A DNA stretch of 64,000 bases from Prolixibacteraceae bacterium (GCA_019720755.1 CP081303.1:2852001-2916000), one strand, 5' to 3'. Shown: positions 52,992-62,864, counted from the stretch's first letter. The notes: generated by a model from the letters alone, not told the origin. A program made the numbers and translations.

Positions 52992-53867
52992 ATGTTATTT
53001 AATCAACCAGAAAAATATTTCTTCAAAAAAAGAAGAACCATTCAACTTGATGGAAAACTAATTTCTCTAGAACTTCCAATGGTGATGGGAATTGTCAATA
53101 TCACACCAGACTCTTTTTTTGAAGGCAGTAGATGTAACACAGAAAAAGAAATTATTGAATCAGCTCGTCGTATGATTAACGATGGCGCGTCTTTCTTAGA
53201 TTTAGGAGCCTACTCAACAAGACCCGGAGCAGCTGAAGTTTCAGTAAGTGACGAAATAGAACGACTTGATTTTGCGATGAATGCCATCAGAGCTCATTTT
53301 CCATCGGTTCCGATTTCGATTGATACTTTTCGTAGCGAAGTAGCCAAAGAGATTATTTCAAAACATGGGCCTTGTATCATTAATGATATTTCTGGCGGGA
53401 CATTAGACTCTAATATGTTTGCAACAGTGGCTGAACTTAAAGTTCCTTATATACTAATGCATATTAAGGGAACACCACAAAACATGCAAGAAAATCCGAC
53501 CTATGAGGATGTCTTTAAAGAGACTCTTCACTTCCTTTCGGAAAGAGTTGCAACTTTACGTAGTATGGGAGTAGCCGATATTATCATAGATCCAGGGTTT
53601 GGGTTTGGGAAAGATATCGATCATAACTATCAACTATTAAACAAGTTAGATGGATTTAAAATACTAGAAGCACCAATCCTTGTTGGTATATCTAGAAAAT
53701 CAATGATATATAAACCACTTAATATCTCCCCTCAAGAGGCACTCAATGGAACAACAGTAATCAACACCATGTCCTTAATACAAGGAGCGAACATACTAAG
53801 GGTTCATGATGTTAAAGAAGCAGTGGAGTGCGTTCAAATAGTCTCGATGACTAAATGTTTTAAATAA
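52992..53867 (+). CDS. folP: Dihydropteroate synthase
   Basis: A 291-residue enzyme that couples 4-aminobenzoate with the pterin pyrophosphate in folate synthesis; the target of sulfonamides. Motifs: VMGIVNITPDSFFEGSR (loop 1), FLDLGAYSTRPGA (loop 2), IIIDPGFGFGKDIDHN and VGISRKSMIY. It is the first gene of a folP-cdaA pair with a 28-base gap, an arrangement widely seen in Bacteroidota. The engB gene follows 52 bases after cdaA. Confidence 0.96.
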   Translation: MLFNQPEKYFFKKRRTIQLDGKLISLELPMVMGIVNITPDSFFEGSRCNTEKEIIESARRMINDGASFLDLGAYSTRPGAAEVSVSDEIERLDFAMNAIRAHFPSVPISIDTFRSEVAKEIISKHGPCIINDISGGTLDSNMFATVAELKVPYILMHIKGTPQNMQENPTYEDVFKETLHFLSERVATLRSMGVADIIIDPGFGFGKDIDHNYQLLNKLDGFKILEAPILVGISRKSMIYKPLNISPQEALNGTTVINTMSLIQGANILRVHDVKEAVECVQIVSMTKCFK

Positions 53868-53895
53868 TAAATAATCCCATTAAAATTTTATCCTT

Positions 53896-54687
53896 TTGAG
53901 TTTATTCATCACCATACGTCTTTTAGATTTTATAGACATACTTCTGGTATCGATACTGCTATATAAGCTATTCAAACTTATTAGGGGGACAATTGCGTTC
54001 AATATTTCAATGGGGATTTTTACGGTCTATCTACTTTGGTTGCTAGTAAAAGCATTGAAGATGGAACTTATTAGTACGATCTTGGGTCAGTTGTTTGGCG
54101 TAGGAGTGATTGCTCTAATCATTGTCTTTCAACAGGAGATTCGTCGCTTTCTTATCATGTTAGGGTCTCAATACAAACTTCATAGATGGATTAACTTTGA
54201 GAAAATTCTCAATTTTGATAAAGAGCAAGAGAAGGCAGAACACTCAGAGGTTGTTGAAATCATTGTCTCTGCATGCAAAGAGATGGGAGCCACTAGAACA
54301 GGCGTCCTTATTGCAATACAGAGAAAAGCCAACTTGAATGAATATGTTGAAACAGGAGAGTTAATTCAAGCTAAACTATCGAAAGAACTTCTTAAAACAA
54401 TCTTCTTTAAGAACTCCCCACTACATGATGGAGCTGTAATTATTCATAAGAACACGATTGTTTCTGCACGATGTATTTTGCCTGTTACAGACCAGAGAAC
54501 ATTGTCTCCAGACTTAGGACTTAGACATAGGGCAGCCATAGGAATGTCTGAAATGACCGATGCAATTATTGTAGTAGTTTCGGAAGAGAATGGAAGTATT
54601 AGTATCGTTCGAGATGGTCAAATCTTTAGACGTCTCAATAGCGAAGATTTTTCGAAACAACTCTACAAACAATTTGAAGAAGAGTAG
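53896..54687 (+). CDS. cdaA: Diadenylate cyclase CdaA (DisA_N family)
   Basis: The start is TTG at 53896 (MSLFITIRLLDFIDILLV), giving 263 residues with no better ATG. Three N-terminal membrane helices (about 12-30, 34-52, 62-80) are followed by the DAC domain, with the catalytic DGA at 178-180 (PLHDGAVII) and RHR at 210-212 (LGLRHRAAIG). It makes c-di-AMP, which controls potassium and osmolyte balance in many bacteria. It lies right after folP and before engB. Confidence 0.93.
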   Translation: MSLFITIRLLDFIDILLVSILLYKLFKLIRGTIAFNISMGIFTVYLLWLLVKALKMELISTILGQLFGVGVIALIIVFQQEIRRFLIMLGSQYKLHRWINFEKILNFDKEQEKAEHSEVVEIIVSACKEMGATRTGVLIAIQRKANLNEYVETGELIQAKLSKELLKTIFFKNSPLHDGAVIIHKNTIVSARCILPVTDQRTLSPDLGLRHRAAIGMSEMTDAIIVVVSEENGSISIVRDGQIFRRLNSEDFSKQLYKQFEEE

Positions 54688-54739
54688 TTTATCTACATAT
54701 ATTTTTAAAAAGTATTTATCGTTATCATAATATATTGTC

Positions 54740-55345
54740 ATGCAAATTAAAACGGCCAAGTTTGTCATTAGTAACACAGATCCTTTAAAATGCCCTCAAA
54801 GTAGTAAACCAGAGTATGCATTTGTTGGAAGATCGAACGTAGGAAAATCGTCTCTGATCAACATGCTTACGAACCAAAAGAAATTGGCTAAGACTTCGGG
54901 TAGACCTGGAAAGACACAGCTTATTAATCACTTTATTATCAATGAATATTGGTATCTAGTGGATCTACCAGGGTATGGTTATGCTCAAGTATCTAGAACA
55001 CAAAGACGTAAATGGCAAGATTTTGTAAGAAGTTACATACAACATAGAGAAAATCTTACTTGTGTCATGGTATTGGTTGATGTTCGACTTGAACCACAAC
55101 AACCAGATACCGATTTTATCGAATGGCTTGGAGTAAATGGAGTCCCTTTTGCAATTATCTTCACCAAAGCAGATAAGATCTCAAAAAATCAATTGGCCAA
55201 AAATGTAGCACATTACAAAAAAGAACTACTTAAAACGTGGGAAGAACTTCCTACAACCTTCATCACTTCATCTGAGACAAAAGAGGGATCAAAAGAGGTA
55301 TTGAGCTATATTGACCAAATTAATGAGCAATTAAAGAAGCGATAG
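54740..55345 (+). CDS. engB: Ribosome-biogenesis GTPase EngB/YsxC
   Basis: A 201-residue GTPase needed for 50S ribosome assembly. The G motifs are GRSNVGKSS at residues 30-38, DLPGYG at 75-80 and TKAD at 142-145; SGRPGKTQ is the switch I region. The length matches the family. Its place after folP-cdaA suggests a shared transcript (gap 52 bases). Its stop is followed by the prs promoter. Confidence 0.96.
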   Translation: MQIKTAKFVISNTDPLKCPQSSKPEYAFVGRSNVGKSSLINMLTNQKKLAKTSGRPGKTQLINHFIINEYWYLVDLPGYGYAQVSRTQRRKWQDFVRSYIQHRENLTCVMVLVDVRLEPQQPDTDFIEWLGVNGVPFAIIFTKADKISKNQLAKNVAHYKKELLKTWEELPTTFITSSETKEGSKEVLSYIDQINEQLKKR

Positions 55346-55388
55346 TTTCATTAGCTAAAGTACATTACTAAATTTAACAGCGGTTTCA

Positions 55389-55420
55389 TTGGTTATTCTT
55401 TTTTCATTTTATTAGTTTTG
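55389..55420 (+). promoter_or_regulatory. Promoter of prs
   Basis: TTGG (55389-55392) as a weak -33 box, 20-base spacer, then TAGTTTTG (55413-55420). It leaves a leader of about 35 bases before the ATG at 55462. Confidence 0.5.
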
Positions 55421-55461
55421 CCAACAGAATCCAATCACTAATTTGATTATAAATCTGAGAG

Positions 55462-56397
55462 ATGTCTGTAGACAATAAATTAAAAATCTTTTCGGGTACT
55501 GAAACCCAATATTTGACAGAGAAAATTGCATCACATTTAGGTGTAGAAGTTGGAAAATCTGCTTGTCCAAGATTTGCAGATGGTGAATTTGAACCATGCT
55601 ACGAAGAGACAATTCGTGGAGCGGAGACTTTCATCGTTCAATCGACATTCCCACCTTCTGATAATTTGATGGAACTTCTTTTGATGGTAGATGCTGCAAA
55701 AAGAGCTTCGTCTAAACAAACTGTTGCAGTAATGCCATATTTTGGTTTTGCTCGTCAAGACAGAAAAGACAAGCCTCGTGTTTCTATTGGTGCAAAATTG
55801 ATCGCAGACATGCTATCGACAGCAGGTATTGACCGTTTGATCACAATGGATCTTCATGCAGATCAAATTCAAGGTTTCTTTAATGTTCCTGTTGATCACC
55901 TAAGCTCTACAACAATTTTCATTCCTCATATCCAGAATATGAATTTAGAAAATCTTGTTATAGCTTCACCTGATGTTGGAGGTTCTAAAAGAGCAAATGT
56001 ATATGCAAAACATTTGGGAACAGAACTTGTCCTTTGTCACAAAACGAGAGCAAAAGCCAATGTTATTGGTAATATGACTCTTATCGGAGACGTAAAAGGA
56101 AAAGATGTTATCATCGTTGATGATATGATCGATACTGCAGGAACTATTACTAAAGCTGCAGATCTTATGAAGGAGATGGGTGCTACAAGTGTTCGCGCAT
56201 TTGCTACTCATGCGGTACTTTCAGGTCCTGCTTATGAACGCATTGAAGCATCAGGACTAGACGAGGTTTATTTCACAGACACTATCCCTCTTCACAAAGA
56301 ATCAGCGAAAATTAAGGTTCTTTCATGTGCTGAAATGTTCGCTAATGTGATTCGTAATGTATACGATAATCAATCAATTAGTAAATCGTTTATCTAA
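55462..56397 (+). CDS. prs: Ribose-phosphate pyrophosphokinase
   Basis: A 311-residue PRPP synthase that feeds purine, pyrimidine, histidine and NAD synthesis. Motifs: the ATP-site RFADGEFEPCYEETIRG, the flexible loop FGFARQDRKDKPRVSIGAKL with the key Arg/Asp, and VIIVDDMIDTAGTITKAADL near residue 215, the PRPP-binding loop. A classic class I enzyme by length. It is monocistronic, with rplY following 119 bases later under its own promoter. Confidence 0.96.
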   Translation: MSVDNKLKIFSGTETQYLTEKIASHLGVEVGKSACPRFADGEFEPCYEETIRGAETFIVQSTFPPSDNLMELLLMVDAAKRASSKQTVAVMPYFGFARQDRKDKPRVSIGAKLIADMLSTAGIDRLITMDLHADQIQGFFNVPVDHLSSTTIFIPHIQNMNLENLVIASPDVGGSKRANVYAKHLGTELVLCHKTRAKANVIGNMTLIGDVKGKDVIIVDDMIDTAGTITKAADLMKEMGATSVRAFATHAVLSGPAYERIEASGLDEVYFTDTIPLHKESAKIKVLSCAEMFANVIRNVYDNQSISKSFI

Positions 56398-56405
56398 TTT
56401 TTTGT

Positions 56406-56413
56406 TATCTTTG
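56406..56413 (+). promoter_or_regulatory. -7 box for the rplY gene
   Basis: TATCTTTG, about 100 bases before the rplY ATG, leaving a structured leader (see 56446-56500). Confidence 0.45.
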
Positions 56414-56445
56414 CCAATAGTTTTTTAATATCATATAATTAAAGG

Positions 56446-56500
56446 GTGTGATGCAGCAAATTGCTTTTATATCAAATTGCTGAGTAAGCATCTGTAACAA
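56446..56500 (+). promoter_or_regulatory. Structured leader of rplY
   Basis: GATGC (56450-56454) can pair with GCATC (about 56488-56492), closing a region that has AGCAA-A-TTGCT as an internal hairpin and CAAATTGCT twice. It is a possible ribosomal-protein leader; binding is not shown. Confidence 0.35.
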
Positions 56501-56516
56501 TTAAAATAAAATAACA

Positions 56517-57095
56517 ATGAAGTCAGTTTCTATTAACGGTTCAGAAAGAAAAGAGATTTGCAAAAAAGCAACCAAAGCTTTGCGTAACGCAGGACAAGTA
56601 CCATGTGTACTTTACGGTGGTAAAACTCCAGTACACTTTTCTGCTGAAGTTAATGAGTTCCGTAAAATTGTTTTCACTCCAGACGTTTACCTTATCGATC
56701 TAACTATTGATGGTAACGAGTGTAAAGCAATCATGCAAGACATTCAATTCCACCCAGTTTCAGACGAGATCCTTCACGTTGATTTCCTTCAAATTTTTGA
56801 AGATAAAGCAGTGAAGATTAATGTTCCTGTTAAACTTGAAGGATTTGCAAAAGGTATCCAACAAGGGGGTAAGTTGAAGCTAAACCTTCGTACTCTTCGT
56901 GTTAAGGCTCTTCCACAAGATCTTCCTGATACTATCTCTATCGATGTAACAGAACTTGGTCTTGGTCAAAGTTTCCGTGTAGGAGATGTTGATTCTGAAG
57001 GTCTTGAACTTCTAAATTCTAAGTCTACTCCTGTTGCAACAGTAATGATTACACGTGCTGCACGTGCTGCAATGAATGCTGCAAAAGGGAAATAA
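56517..57095 (+). CDS. rplY: 50S ribosomal protein L25 (CTC-type)
   Basis: A 192-residue protein with an N-terminal 5S-rRNA-binding L25 domain (KKATKALRNAGQVPCVLYGG, DIQFHPVSDEILHVDFLQI) and the C-terminal TL5/CTC beta domain (VKINVPVKLEGFAKGIQQGGKL, ISIDVTELGLGQSFRV). The short tail AARAAMNAAKGK is basic. It binds 5S rRNA in the ribosome. In many bacteria, as here, pth lies directly after it. The transcript seems to end in the terminator at 57136, so pth may start separately. Confidence 0.95.
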   Translation: MKSVSINGSERKEICKKATKALRNAGQVPCVLYGGKTPVHFSAEVNEFRKIVFTPDVYLIDLTIDGNECKAIMQDIQFHPVSDEILHVDFLQIFEDKAVKINVPVKLEGFAKGIQQGGKLKLNLRTLRVKALPQDLPDTISIDVTELGLGQSFRVGDVDSEGLELLNSKSTPVATVMITRAARAAMNAAKGK

Positions 57096-57135
57096 TTTAT
57101 GAGTGTGATGCATTACGCATCTCAGTCAATGATAT

Positions 57136-57179
57136 AAAAGTTTGTAAGGGTAGTTTACTACTCCTTGCAAACTTTTTTT
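57136..57179 (+). terminator. Terminator after rplY
   Basis: AAAGTTTG/CAAACTTT outer arms with AAGG/CCTT inside and a T-run. It lies 16 bases before pth. Confidence 0.8.
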
Positions 57180-57195
57180 AATATTATATAATCAC

Positions 57196-57759
57196 ATGAA
57201 ATATCTAATTGTTGGTATCGGAAATATCGGTACTGAATATGAAGAGACTCGTCACAATATAGGCTTTAAGGTATTAGACCAATTGGCTAAAGAAAATGAT
57301 GCCACTTTTAAAGCAGAAAAACATGGTGCTATTGCTGAAGTAAAATACAAAGGAAGAACATTAGTTCTTTTAAAACCATCAACTTATGTTAACCTTAGTG
57401 GTAAAGCCGTAAATTATTGGATGCAACAAGAGAAGATTTCTATTGAGAATATCATGATTGTGGTGGATGACCTTGCTTTGCCTTTCGGAAAATTAAGAAT
57501 CAGAGCCAAAGGAAGTGATGCAGGACATAATGGGATAAAAGATATTACAAAAGTTCTAGGTCGTGCTGATTATCCTCGCCTGCGCTTCGGAATTGGTAGT
57601 GAGTTCTCCAAAGGGAAACAAATAGATTATGTTCTTGGAGAGTGGAGTAAAGAAGAAAAATTAGACCTATCTATCCGCATGGATGCGGCAATAAAAGCTA
57701 TTGAATCTTTTACCACAATAGGTATAGAAAGAACCATGAATTTTCATAATACGAAATAA
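57196..57759 (+). CDS. pth: Peptidyl-tRNA hydrolase
   Basis: A 187-residue enzyme that frees peptides from drop-off tRNA. Motifs: VGIGNIGTEYEETRHNIGF with the catalytic His20, KPSTYVNLSGKAV, IVVDDLALPFGKLRIRAKGSDAGHNGIKDI (given only by its position, near residues 92-120) and PRLRFGIGSE. The start ATG at 57196 comes 16 bases after the rplY terminator, close to a possible leader. The S4 gene follows at 56 bases. Confidence 0.96.
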   Translation: MKYLIVGIGNIGTEYEETRHNIGFKVLDQLAKENDATFKAEKHGAIAEVKYKGRTLVLLKPSTYVNLSGKAVNYWMQQEKISIENIMIVVDDLALPFGKLRIRAKGSDAGHNGIKDITKVLGRADYPRLRFGIGSEFSKGKQIDYVLGEWSKEEKLDLSIRMDAAIKAIESFTTIGIERTMNFHNTK

Positions 57760-57815
57760 TAGCTATCTTCATATATTAAGATAAATTATTCACTTTTTCG
57801 TAATAGATAATAGTC

Positions 57816-58223
57816 ATGGATGAACAAGTAAGAGTAGATAAATGGCTCTGGGCTGTTCGTATCTTTAAAACAAGAAGCATTGCTGCTGAAGCCATAAAAA
57901 AAGGACGAGTTACTGTTAATAGAAATCCTGTTAAGAGTTCTCGTACTGTAAAGATTGGGGATACTGTAGAGGTAAAGAAGCAACCTATAACATATACTTT
58001 TAAAGTAGTAGGTATTATAGGCAAAAGAGTTGGTGCAAAACTCGTTCCTGATTATATGAAAGACATCACTCCTGAATCTGAATTAGCGATACTTAAAACA
58101 CAAAGGTATGTTATGAATGGTCTCAGAGATAGAGGAACTGGTAGACCAACTAAAAAAGAACGACGAGATATCGATCAATTCCAAGATTATGATGACCTCT
58201 TTGATGAGGAGGAAAACTTTTGA
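57816..58223 (+). CDS. S4-domain RNA-binding protein (Hsp15-like)
   Basis: A 135-residue protein with an N-terminal S4 domain (VRVDKWLWAVRIFKTRSIAAEAI, GRVTVNRNPVKSSRTVKIGD), then a basic/acidic C-terminal tail with RGTGRPTKKERRDID and DYDDLFDEEENF. It matches Hsp15 (HslR), which binds stalled 50S subunits that still carry peptidyl-tRNA. The location right after pth fits that: both rescue stalled translation. The heat-shock element is not visible. Confidence 0.88.
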   Translation: MDEQVRVDKWLWAVRIFKTRSIAAEAIKKGRVTVNRNPVKSSRTVKIGDTVEVKKQPITYTFKVVGIIGKRVGAKLVPDYMKDITPESELAILKTQRYVMNGLRDRGTGRPTKKERRDIDQFQDYDDLFDEEENF

Positions 58224-58238
58224 TTAAAATAGACTCAA

Positions 58239-58784
58239 ATGTATATTGCAGAAAAAAAGAAAAAAGAAAATATTGCAGAGTATATTCTGTATCTATTTCA
58301 AATAGAAGACCTAATTCGTTCCCAGAAATTCTCTGAAGATAATATTCGAAAAAATATTGTCAACCAATACCCTGTTGAAGACCTTGAAAAAGAAAAGATA
58401 CTCCATTGGTATTTGAACTTCGCAGAGATGATGAAAAGAGAACATATCGAAGAGAGTGGTCACATGCAATTTGTCACCAATCAGATGAATGATCTTTTTG
58501 AATTTCACACTCTTATTGTTAAAAGCAACAAGTATCCTGAGTATCATAAAACATATATGGATATTCAATCAATCCTTGTTGAAATTGCATCTAAGATGGG
58601 AGATCAAGCCATTAATGAAATACAGGTTTGTTTCTCATTTCTATATGGTGTAGTTCTTCTTAAATTGCAGAAAAAAGAGATAAGTGAAGACACATATAAT
58701 GTTTCAAAACAAGTTTCCTCTCTTCTTGGAAAGATCTCTTTATTATACAATAAAAATCAAGAGGAGGAGCTGGACATATATTAA
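58239..58784 (+). CDS. DUF4924 family protein
   Basis: A 181-residue cytoplasmic helical protein that I recognise as the Bacteroidota-only DUF4924, from the starting MYIAEKKKKENIAEYILYLF-like motif, the EDLIR box, the HWYLNFAEMMKREHIEESGH part and the closing CFSFLYGVVLLKLQKKEIS box. No enzymatic motif is visible. It starts 15 bases after the S4-protein gene and is surely in the same transcript, so a translation-related role is possible but not shown. A strong terminator follows. Confidence 0.82.
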   Translation: MYIAEKKKKENIAEYILYLFQIEDLIRSQKFSEDNIRKNIVNQYPVEDLEKEKILHWYLNFAEMMKREHIEESGHMQFVTNQMNDLFEFHTLIVKSNKYPEYHKTYMDIQSILVEIASKMGDQAINEIQVCFSFLYGVVLLKLQKKEISEDTYNVSKQVSSLLGKISLLYNKNQEEELDIY

Positions 58785-58873
58785 GTCTAGATCCCTATAT
58801 ATATTTTAAAGTTATTTACATTAAAAATAAAGCACTAATTTAAGAGGTGTTCTATCTTTAATGCTATTGATAT

Positions 58874-58917
58874 AAAAAAGAGGATTCTATTAAAATCAAA
58901 TAGAATCCTCTTTTTTT
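58874..58917. terminator. Bidirectional terminator between the DUF4924 gene and mutS2
   Basis: AAAAAAGAGGATTCTAT and ATAGAATCCTCTTTTTT are perfect arms around a 9-base loop, lying between convergent genes. Confidence 0.9.
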
Positions 58918-58946
58918 ATATGTTTAATAATGGTACAACTGGTTTT

Positions 58947-61454
58947 CTAATTTAACGTTACAATAGAAATTCCTGAGCCTCCAAATTGAACAGGAGCATC
59001 TTTCACATTGCGAACCATTGGCTCTGCTTGCAACTGTTTTCTGATAAGTTCTCTTAGGATTCCACTTCCTTTACCATGCAATATTCTAAGCTCCTTCTCA
59101 CCCAGAGTGATCGCCTTATCAACAAACTGCTGCACTTTACGCAGAGCATCTTCTGCCCTCTCTCCTCGGATATCAATCTCAGCCTTAAAAGTCAACTTCT
59201 CTTCTGATATCTTATCATTAATAATACCAAGAGTTTTATTCTTAGTGATCTTCTTAGCCGTACTTGCAGAGACGACCTCAATCTTATTCAATTTTAGGAC
59301 GGATCGAAGCATACCAAAAGCAACGATTACCTGGTTACCTTCAATCTCTAATACTTCTCCGACATTAGATTGTCCTTTGATTCGAACGCCACAGCCTATT
59401 TCTAATTTGTGATCTTTAATCTTTGAGATCCCCTCTTCTTCTTTTCTTACAGTAGAACTTATGCTCTGTCCTCCCTGTTTAGACACTTTCTTCTTAATAA
59501 GGCTCTCCTTCTCCTGAAGTTTCTTCATCTTTCGATGAATTTTTTCATCATGAATGGTTGTATTGGTTGCAACATCCTCCTTAAACTCAGAAAGATTCTT
59601 TCTTAATTCGCGAGTCTTTTCTTTATCAGCTTGACTTTCTCTAATTTCACGAACGGTCTTTTCAATAATTTTATTTGAACTCTTTAGAAGAATGTCCGCC
59701 TCTTGTTTGGCTCTTTCAATAATATCTTTACGCTGTTTGTTAGCCTCTTTAATGTCATGTTGATATTTCGAAGACATCTCCTCTAACTGCTTCTCTAGTT
59801 TGCGAATATCAGTTCGCTTGTTCTCCCAATAACGTTTATCACGAAGAACCTCTCTTAAGTGCTTATCAAAATCGATATGATCCTTTCCAAGTTTATCTGT
59901 AGCCTCTTGAAGGATAGATTCAGGCAGTCCTATCTTACGTGCTATTTCAAAAGCAAATGAGCTACCAGGTCGACCTATCGCTAATTGGAAAAGAGGCTCC
60001 ATCTTATGCGAATCATATAACATCGCACCATTCTCTATTCCATCACAAGAGGAAGCAAAGTGCTTCAGGTTTGTATAGTGGGTTGTTATCACTCCGTAGA
60101 CCTTCTGTTTGTTCAATGTATTCAAAACAGATTCAGCAATGGCTCCCCCTAACATCGGTTCAGTACCTGAACCAAATTCATCAATTAAGATTAAGCTATT
60201 TTCTGTAGTATTTCGTAAGAAATACTTCATATTGGTAAGATGAGAACTATAAGTACTTAGATCGTTATCAATAGACTGCTCATCTCCAATATCCACAAAT
60301 ATCCCATCAAATACACCTATATGACTTTCAGAATCCATTGGAGCAAGCATACCTGTTTGGATCATATACTGTATTAATCCTGCACTTTTAAGACACACCG
60401 ACTTTCCACCTGCATTCGGTCCAGAAATTAATAGAATACGTCCTTTTCTATCTAAACAAATATCTAGAGGAACAATCTTACGCCCCTCTTTCCTTAAGTT
60501 ACTTTCAAGAACAAGGTGCCTCGCTTTATGCCACTTCATTATAGGATACTGCTTTAAACGCGGTAAAACACATTCTGTATCCTTTGCAAAAACAGCTTTA
60601 GCTCTAATAAAATCAATAGTTCCTAATATTGTATGTGAATTCAATAGAGAATCAACATAAGGACGAATAGAGTCTGTAAATTCAGTTAGTATCCGAATAA
60701 CTTCACGTCTTTCTGCATACTCTAATTCTCGGATTGCATTGTTGGTTTCAACAATTTCACTTGGCTCAATATAAGCAGTCTTTCCCGTTGCAGACTCATC
60801 ATGAACAATCCCTTTGATCTTTCTTTTATGAGAGGCAGAGATCGGAATTACGGCACGTCCATCACGCATACTTACAGATACATCAGAATCGACATAGCCA
60901 TCTTTCTGCATCCTTCTAAGAATAGAATTCATCGTCTTAGAGACAGAGGACTGACGAATAATTATCTCTCGACGTATTCGAGACAGTTCAGCAGATGCAT
61001 GATCTTTAATTTTACCATGTTTGGTTAAAATATCATCTATGCGTTGATATATAAATGGAAATATTTCAATCTCTTTAATTACATCTTTTAGAGATTTAAA
61101 ATCTTCGGGTTCACTATTTTTAAAGAAGTTAACTACCCCTCTTACTGATTCCAATGATTTTTTTAACTCAAATAGCTCCGATTCATCAACAAAAGTTCCT
61201 TCAATCTTTGCTTTATGTAATGCAGGCCGAATATCACCAAAATTTATGGAAGGAAATTCCCGATCTCCCTGAAGGATAGAGAGGAATTCATTAGTCTCAA
61301 ATAGAGCTGTTTTAATTGTTTTATGCACTTTCATAAAACCAAACTCGCGACAAAGCTCTCTTCCAAGATGACTCAGACATCTCTTCTCTAACATGATTCG
61401 AATCTGATCAAAACCTATTTTTTGTTCGAAATTCGAAGGGTATATATTATACAT
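58947..61454 (-). CDS. mutS2: Endonuclease MutS2
   Basis: An 835-residue homologue of MutS without the mismatch domain. Order: N-terminal core and lever helices (about 1-320), ATPase with Walker A ISGPNAGGKSV near residue 345 and Walker B LILIDEFGSGTEP near 423, then a long coiled coil (about 520-660) with a KOW-like region, and a C-terminal Smr domain with IDIRGERAEDAL and LRILHGKGSGILRELI near 790. MutS2 splits collided ribosomes in Bacillus and suppresses recombination elsewhere; which applies here is not known. A TATCTTTG box on the minus strand at 61517-61510 may start it. Confidence 0.95.
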   Translation of the reverse strand: MYNIYPSNFEQKIGFDQIRIMLEKRCLSHLGRELCREFGFMKVHKTIKTALFETNEFLSILQGDREFPSINFGDIRPALHKAKIEGTFVDESELFELKKSLESVRGVVNFFKNSEPEDFKSLKDVIKEIEIFPFIYQRIDDILTKHGKIKDHASAELSRIRREIIIRQSSVSKTMNSILRRMQKDGYVDSDVSVSMRDGRAVIPISASHKRKIKGIVHDESATGKTAYIEPSEIVETNNAIRELEYAERREVIRILTEFTDSIRPYVDSLLNSHTILGTIDFIRAKAVFAKDTECVLPRLKQYPIMKWHKARHLVLESNLRKEGRKIVPLDICLDRKGRILLISGPNAGGKSVCLKSAGLIQYMIQTGMLAPMDSESHIGVFDGIFVDIGDEQSIDNDLSTYSSHLTNMKYFLRNTTENSLILIDEFGSGTEPMLGGAIAESVLNTLNKQKVYGVITTHYTNLKHFASSCDGIENGAMLYDSHKMEPLFQLAIGRPGSSFAFEIARKIGLPESILQEATDKLGKDHIDFDKHLREVLRDKRYWENKRTDIRKLEKQLEEMSSKYQHDIKEANKQRKDIIERAKQEADILLKSSNKIIEKTVREIRESQADKEKTRELRKNLSEFKEDVATNTTIHDEKIHRKMKKLQEKESLIKKKVSKQGGQSISSTVRKEEEGISKIKDHKLEIGCGVRIKGQSNVGEVLEIEGNQVIVAFGMLRSVLKLNKIEVVSASTAKKITKNKTLGIINDKISEEKLTFKAEIDIRGERAEDALRKVQQFVDKAITLGEKELRILHGKGSGILRELIRKQLQAEPMVRNVKDAPVQFGGSGISIVTLN

Positions 61455-61550
61455 TCTTAGATTGTTTATTCTAGACGAAAAGCAATACTTTTCATTTCAT
61501 TTGCAAGCACAAAGATAAAAAACTGACCTTAGCGATAAAAAAAGATGTCG

Positions 61551-62780
61551 TTATTCTTTATGTTTCAACGTAATTAATGTGATCTCAGGCCAAATCCCAA
61601 CCCTTCCAGGATATCCGATGGAACCAAACCCTCTATTTACATAGAGAACTTCATTTCCTCTCTTATATAGTCCGACCCATAAAGGGTAGACATATTGAAC
61701 AGGGCTCCACTTAAAGTTCCCAACCTCAATACCAAATTGCATTCCATGGGTGTGGCCACTAAGGGTGAGATCGATTTCATTATTCTCTTTCGATATTTTT
61801 TGATCCCAATATGATGGATCGTGAGACATCAGAACTTTAAAGAATGAGGGTGGAATACCATCAAAGGCCTTCTGGACATCCCCTAGTTGTGGGAAAGGTG
61901 GCTTCCCCCAATTTTCAACACCACCCAAAACGATGGAATCATTTTGATTTTGTATGTACACAGAACTATTTTTCAACCAATGAAACCCCATCTGTTTCTC
62001 TAATACATCTAATATCTTCTCTTTATCCTCTTCCAAGAATAGAGTGTTTTGATAACGCTTGTTCTCATAATCATGATTCCCCATGATGGTATATTTCCCA
62101 TACTTTGCACTTAATTTGGAAAATATAGAGACATACTTTCGTGCCTCCTCTGCCCTAAAATTCACCAAGTCTCCTGTAAACAAAATTAAGTCCGGGGAGA
62201 GTTGATTAATCTCAGACACCACATCTTCTAAAGGTTTTATTCGATCAAAAGTACCAAGATGCATATCGGATAGTTGAATTATTTTAAAACCATCAAATGA
62301 CTTAGGTATTTTCGATGAAGCAACAACCTGTTCTCTTAATTTAAAATTATATTTCCCCCATACAACACCATACAATAAGGAGACACATAGAAGACCAATA
62401 AGAGATACAATCCCTAAGGTATAATACCTACGTATTGCACCAACAGATCCATGTGATCCTGTAAAATATTGATAAATCCATGTACCCAATCTAAAGACAT
62501 CTCCCAATAAGAAAAAGATGGACATCAATATCTTTGCCAAAAGAATAGCAAACACAAAAGCAACCATCAAATTATATCCTAAGGTTGCATTTACAATCAC
62601 TGTAGTTCTAGCCAAATAGATGATATAAAAGAGTAAAGTGTAAACGATTACAGATAGAGCCCAATATCCCCAACGTAAATAGGAACTTTGAGATGTAAAA
62701 GTGGTTGTAATCCATCGAAAAGAGTAGATATCACTAATAAATAGGATAACAAATATGATATAAAATGAGAGAAAACGCAT
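61551..62780 (-). CDS. Membrane metallophosphoesterase (YkuE-like)
   Basis: A 409-residue protein. The first 150 residues have about four or five membrane helices (for example FYIIFVILFISDIYSF, LSVIVYTLLFYIIYL, LGIVSLIGLLCVSLLYGVVW). The rest is a calcineurin-like phosphoesterase domain with the metal motifs SDMHLG near residue 173, FTGDLVN, MGNHDY near 232 and SGHTHGMQ near 341. It matches the YkuE/YaeI family; some members act on UDP-diacylglucosamine or similar lipids, but no substrate can be given here. The active site most likely faces the periplasm. Confidence 0.88.
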   Translation of the reverse strand: MRFLSFYIIFVILFISDIYSFRWITTTFTSQSSYLRWGYWALSVIVYTLLFYIIYLARTTVIVNATLGYNLMVAFVFAILLAKILMSIFFLLGDVFRLGTWIYQYFTGSHGSVGAIRRYYTLGIVSLIGLLCVSLLYGVVWGKYNFKLREQVVASSKIPKSFDGFKIIQLSDMHLGTFDRIKPLEDVVSEINQLSPDLILFTGDLVNFRAEEARKYVSIFSKLSAKYGKYTIMGNHDYENKRYQNTLFLEEDKEKILDVLEKQMGFHWLKNSSVYIQNQNDSIVLGGVENWGKPPFPQLGDVQKAFDGIPPSFFKVLMSHDPSYWDQKISKENNEIDLTLSGHTHGMQFGIEVGNFKWSPVQYVYPLWVGLYKRGNEVLYVNRGFGSIGYPGRVGIWPEITLITLKHKE

Positions 62781-62864
62781 AGAAGCTTTTTGATGAACAA
62801 TCTACCTAAAACTATATAAAGAAACAATAAAAGAAGGGCAATGTTTATAGGATATGAAGTGCAA

